A stretch of DNA of 64,000 bases from an uncultured Nitrosospira sp. (lineage in GTDB: Bacteria; Nitrospirota; Nitrospiria; Nitrospirales; Nitrospiraceae), in NCBI GenBank assembly GCA_900696515.1, contig CAADGK010000099.1, positions 97,514 to 161,513 on the forward strand, read 5' to 3'. The translations under genes were made by a program, and so were the position numbers. Shown in pieces: positions 60,866-64,000 of this stretch. Each line of letters starts with the position of its first letter. Position 1 is the first letter of the stretch. The notes below the pieces were generated by a model that searched no databases, was not told where the DNA came from, and worked only from the letters and a program-made list of their open reading frames with translations.

Positions 60866-61783
60866 TCAATGGAACGCGCGCTGGCGGGTGGAGGCAAGAT
60901 TCGCTAGGCGGTTATGGAGTGCGCCGAGGTCATCAAGGAGTTCAATCCCCGTATTCTCCAGGAGATGCTCCATCGCACAGGCACCTTTCCCGCCTACGGC
61001 CACATGCCAGCGCTGAGAGAGCGTACGTAATTCATGGAGCAAGTGGTCTGCCTCTTCGTTCGATTTTGATTCCGTCAAGGACAATAGAATCAAGTCTGGA
61101 TGCACCCGATCGCACAACGTCTCCAAATCCGTCAGGGGAAGATTTGGCCCAAGATAATAGACATGACAACCGCGCGAGGCGGCAAGGTACGTCACGGCTT
61201 GAGCGCCGATTTCGTGATACTCGCCTGTGGGACAAGCAATGACCACGCGCGGGCCGAATTCATTGGCCGGCAACTGATTGATCACCGCAAAGAGTTTCTG
61301 TTGAATGATCTTCGTCACGTAATGTTCCACTGCGATATTCACCTGTCCTTCATGCCACAATTCTCCCACCCGGCGTTGTAAGGGAAGAAGAACGCGTTGC
61401 ACGGCTTCTTCGAATGGGATCACGGCGATCGCTGCGTTCAGTTGTAGTTCAAACCGACTCTTGTCAAGCGGATCGAGCCGGGAGATCAGTTCGTCGAGCA
61501 ACGAACTGTGGGGAGCAAGCTCCTGCTGTTTTGGAATTGAGCTTGCCCGCATCCGTTGGAGCAACGAATCTCGCCCTTCCATCGCAAGTCCACCGATGGT
61601 CTGACCGCGATCCAGCTCTTCTTTCAGAAAGCGGAAGAGCGAGACGTCCTCATCACTGTATTCCCGATAGCGATTAGCGCTTCGTGAAGGTTTGACAAGG
61701 CTATATCGACGCTCCCACACCCTGATCACATCCTTTGAGAGCCCCGTCAGTTTCGCAACTCTATGAATTCTATGTTTATTCAT
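60866..61783 (-). CDS. MerR-family regulator with B12-binding domain (CarH/LitR-like)
   Basis: MerR HTH (RVAKLTGLSKDVIRVWERRYSLVKPSRSANRYREYS); W-x9-EH (LWHEGQVNIAVEH); ExHxxG (GEYHEIGA). Confidence 0.9.
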   Translation of the reverse strand: MNKHRIHRVAKLTGLSKDVIRVWERRYSLVKPSRSANRYREYSDEDVSLFRFLKEELDRGQTIGGLAMEGRDSLLQRMRASSIPKQQELAPHSSLLDELISRLDPLDKSRFELQLNAAIAVIPFEEAVQRVLLPLQRRVGELWHEGQVNIAVEHYVTKIIQQKLFAVINQLPANEFGPRVVIACPTGEYHEIGAQAVTYLAASRGCHVYYLGPNLPLTDLETLCDRVHPDLILLSLTESKSNEEADHLLHELRTLSQRWHVAVGGKGACAMEHLLENTGIELLDDLGALHNRLANLASTRQRAFH

Positions 61784-61793
61784 ACGTTGCCAA

Positions 61794-61822
61794 AGCTTAG
61801 ACTATTGTCCAATGTCTGTCAA
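61794..61822 (-). promoter_or_regulatory. Sigma70-like promoter of the MerR/B12 gene
   Basis: Minus strand TTGACA (61822-61817), 17-nt spacer, TAAGCT (61799-61794). Confidence 0.5.
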
Positions 61823-61901
61823 ATATTTTTATACTATAACGCTTGACACATTGGACATTTTAGCTTATACATTAGACATACATGAGTCATACATTAGACA
61901 T
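61805..61901. promoter_or_regulatory. Four-copy ACATTRGACA operator array
   Basis: Inverted copy 61805-61815; direct copies 61848-61858, 61869-61879, 61891-61901 (spacing 21 and 22 bp). Confidence 0.75.
61843..61871 (+). promoter_or_regulatory. Sigma70-like promoter of the zinc-ribbon/SUMF1 operon
   Basis: TTGACA (61843-61848), 17-nt spacer, TATACA (61866-61871). Confidence 0.65.
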
Positions 61902-61920
61902 TTTAAGGAGGGAGGGCATC

Positions 61921-62208
61921 ATGATCATCACCAGTCAGGACATGAGTAGGAGAATTGACGAACTCCACGAGGCTCTCCCTGCGTCTTGTTGCATCTGTAG
62001 TAGATGTGGCGGCCTCATGGTGAGCGAATTTTCTATTGATCTCTGGAGTCCCACAAGCAAGCTAGACGGTGCCCCAAGACGCTGTGTGCAGTGTGGGGAT
62101 GTCATTGACGCGGTCATATTGAGGAATCGACGGATTGGGCTCGTTTCAAACTCGCTTCCATCAACGGCAACACCAGCTTCTTCACTGGGGCCTCAAGCCG
62201 CAGCATAA
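61921..62208 (+). CDS. Small zinc-ribbon protein
   Basis: AAGGAGGGAGGG SD; CCICSRCGGLM...RRCVQCGDVID. Confidence 0.7.
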   Translation: MIITSQDMSRRIDELHEALPASCCICSRCGGLMVSEFSIDLWSPTSKLDGAPRRCVQCGDVIDAVILRNRRIGLVSNSLPSTATPASSLGPQAAA

Positions 62209-62250
62209 AACATTATCGCTGGTTCATCGAGATAACCAAGGAGGGTGCAC

Positions 62251-63219
62251 ATGCGGAGTCAAGCTATCACTCAATTTGCAGTCGGGTTAGTCCTCACGGC
62301 CGGGACCATCACCTTCGCCACAGCAGCAGACCTCCCGCTCGGCGACAAGGACATGGTGCTCATTCCGAAGGGGGAATTCACCATGGGAAGTAATGAGCAT
62401 GGAGACGAAACAAAGCATCAGGTTGTACTCGATCCCTATTGGATCGACAAATATGAAGCCTCCAATGCCCGTTATAAGGAGTTCATGAAGGCCACCAGTC
62501 ATCCCGCACCCGCCTACTGGGATGACCCTCGGCTGAACAAGCAGAACCAGCCGGTCGTCGGAGTGAGCTGGACCGATGCGAACGCCTTCTGCAAATGGGA
62601 CGGGAAGCGTCTGCCAACGGAGGCAGAGTGGGAACGAGCAGCAAGAGGCCCCGACGGGGACAATCACTATCCCTGGGGGCACAAGCTGGATCCGAAGAAG
62701 GCCAACTATGGACAGAACGTGGGTCGCACGATGCCGGTCGACTCGTACCCCGAAGGCGTGAGCGGGTTTGGTGTCTATAACATGGCTGGCAATGTCTTTG
62801 AGTGGGTCGAGGATTGGTACGACCCCTCCTACTATAAACAGAGTCTTGCCCTGAATCCAAAGGGTGCCGACCAGGGCTACAACTACGCGAACCAGGGACC
62901 AGTCAAGGTACTGCGGGGTGGCTCATGGCTTGCCCCAGAAACTTCACTCCATACGAGCCACCGATTCTGGAATCAGCCGGACAACAACTCCTACGGGGTC
63001 GGTCTGGGATTCCGATGCGCGAAATCAGCAGCGACTGTGTCGGCCGAAGCCGTGCAATCGGGACGTGACGCGTTCATCCAGGCCCTCGTCGCGATGGGGG
63101 CTGAAAGGAATGCCGAGGCCTTGGCCGCGATCGAGAAGGCGTTGGCCGAGGACCCGAACAACAAGGAATATCTGGCGACACGTGATTTGCTCAAGAAGAG
63201 CATGAAGAGAAAGAAATAG
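62251..63219 (+). CDS. Secreted SUMF1/FGE-sulfatase-like protein
   Basis: Signal peptide; IPKGEFTMGSNEHGDETKHQVVLDPYWIDKYEASNARYKEF, RLPTEAEWERAARGPDG, GNVFEWVEDWY, GLGFRCA. Confidence 0.92.
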   Translation: MRSQAITQFAVGLVLTAGTITFATAADLPLGDKDMVLIPKGEFTMGSNEHGDETKHQVVLDPYWIDKYEASNARYKEFMKATSHPAPAYWDDPRLNKQNQPVVGVSWTDANAFCKWDGKRLPTEAEWERAARGPDGDNHYPWGHKLDPKKANYGQNVGRTMPVDSYPEGVSGFGVYNMAGNVFEWVEDWYDPSYYKQSLALNPKGADQGYNYANQGPVKVLRGGSWLAPETSLHTSHRFWNQPDNNSYGVGLGFRCAKSAATVSAEAVQSGRDAFIQALVAMGAERNAEALAAIEKALAEDPNNKEYLATRDLLKKSMKRKK

Positions 63220-63287
63220 TCTTACAATCCGCTGGAAGAACCAGGGTGGCGTTCTCGTCCGGCGAATCGATTTCGGTGGAGGATACG

Positions 63288-64000
63288 ATGCGGATAGCTA
63301 AAACAATTATGGGTTTCCTGCTGATGATGGGCTTCATGGCGTCGACTACTACCGCACAAGCAGAGGATTCCTTGATCCCAGCCAATATGGTCTACATCGG
63401 ATATGTCCCGTCGGTGATGGGGCTCGACAAGGAAGCACCGGTAACATCCGGGAATGCTTCTGCCGAATATCAGCAACGCAACAGGACGCCTGCTGGCACT
63501 TTTAACGATGAAAGTCCGGCTCACATGGTGTTTCTGGACCCGTACCTCATTGATAAGTACGAAGTCTCGAACCAGAACTATAGGGACTTCCTCAGGTCGA
63601 CGGGTTATCCCGCCCCTGCCTATTGGGATGATCCTCGCCTCAATCGCCCGGATCAGCCTGTGGTCGGGGTCAGTTGGTACGATGCAAAGACCTACTGTGA
63701 GTACTTAAGCAAGCGACTTCCGACAGAAGCCGAGTGGGAGAAGGCGGCCAGAGGGCCGCACGGCAACCTCTATCCCTGGGGGAATGATTTTGATCCGGCT
63801 AGAGCCAATTTCGGAAAAACTCATGAGGCGACCATGCCGGTCGATTCATATCGGGAAGGGGTCAGCTATTATGGCCTCCACAACATGGCCGGAAACGTCT
63901 TCGAGTGGGTCTCAGATTGGTACGACCCTAAGTTTTACGGCCGGCTGGAACCGATGGTGAATCCCACGGGACCAGCAAAGCCCGTGTGGATTGGGGGCAC
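63288..64000 (+). CDS. Second secreted SUMF1/FGE-like protein, truncated by window end
   Basis: Signal peptide; DPYLIDKYEVSNQNYRDFL, RLPTEAEWEKAARGPHGNLYPWG, GNVFEWVSDWYDP. Confidence 0.9.
   Translation, partial: MRIAKTIMGFLLMMGFMASTTTAQAEDSLIPANMVYIGYVPSVMGLDKEAPVTSGNASAEYQQRNRTPAGTFNDESPAHMVFLDPYLIDKYEVSNQNYRDFLRSTGYPAPAYWDDPRLNRPDQPVVGVSWYDAKTYCEYLSKRLPTEAEWEKAARGPHGNLYPWGNDFDPARANFGKTHEATMPVDSYREGVSYYGLHNMAGNVFEWVSDWYDPKFYGRLEPMVNPTGPAKPVWIGG

Noticed and set aside
61848-61901. Short regularly spaced repeats resembling a mini CRISPR
   Set aside because: Repeat is only about 11 bp with 10-11 bp gaps, overlaps promoter elements; fits operator sites, not CRISPR

Overview
A 64 kb, gene-dense, GC-rich bacterial chromosome window. 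Gene content and the style of intergenic repeats suggest a Nitrospirota (Nitrospira-like) genome; this is inference, no search was run. About 60 CDSs are supported, mostly housekeeping: larB-gpsA, truD, dapL-folK-panC, a PilZ/MazG-like/rmuC operon, an argD-argF-argG-argH-[LptM-like lipoprotein]-lysA-dapA-dapB operon, gpmA and ttcA, plus ABC transporter, TauE/SafE, SAM-CHD-AAA cyclase and OmpA-type genes. No rRNA, tRNA, CRISPR array or transposase was recognised. Most notable observations: (1) a MerR-type regulator with an intact CarH/LitR-like B12-binding signature, divergent from a zinc-ribbon/SUMF1-like operon, with four copies of an ACATTRGACA(T) operator embedded in back-to-back sigma70-like promoters; (2) a duplication that created an in-frame 54-codon chimera between an ABC-ATPase start and a LON-domain 3' end; (3) an isolated integron attC-like site joining two hypothetical ORFs; (4) an ATP-grasp/zincin overlapping gene pair; (5) a 122-bp palindromic MITE-like element plus a half copy; (6) several families of intergenic inverted word repeats.
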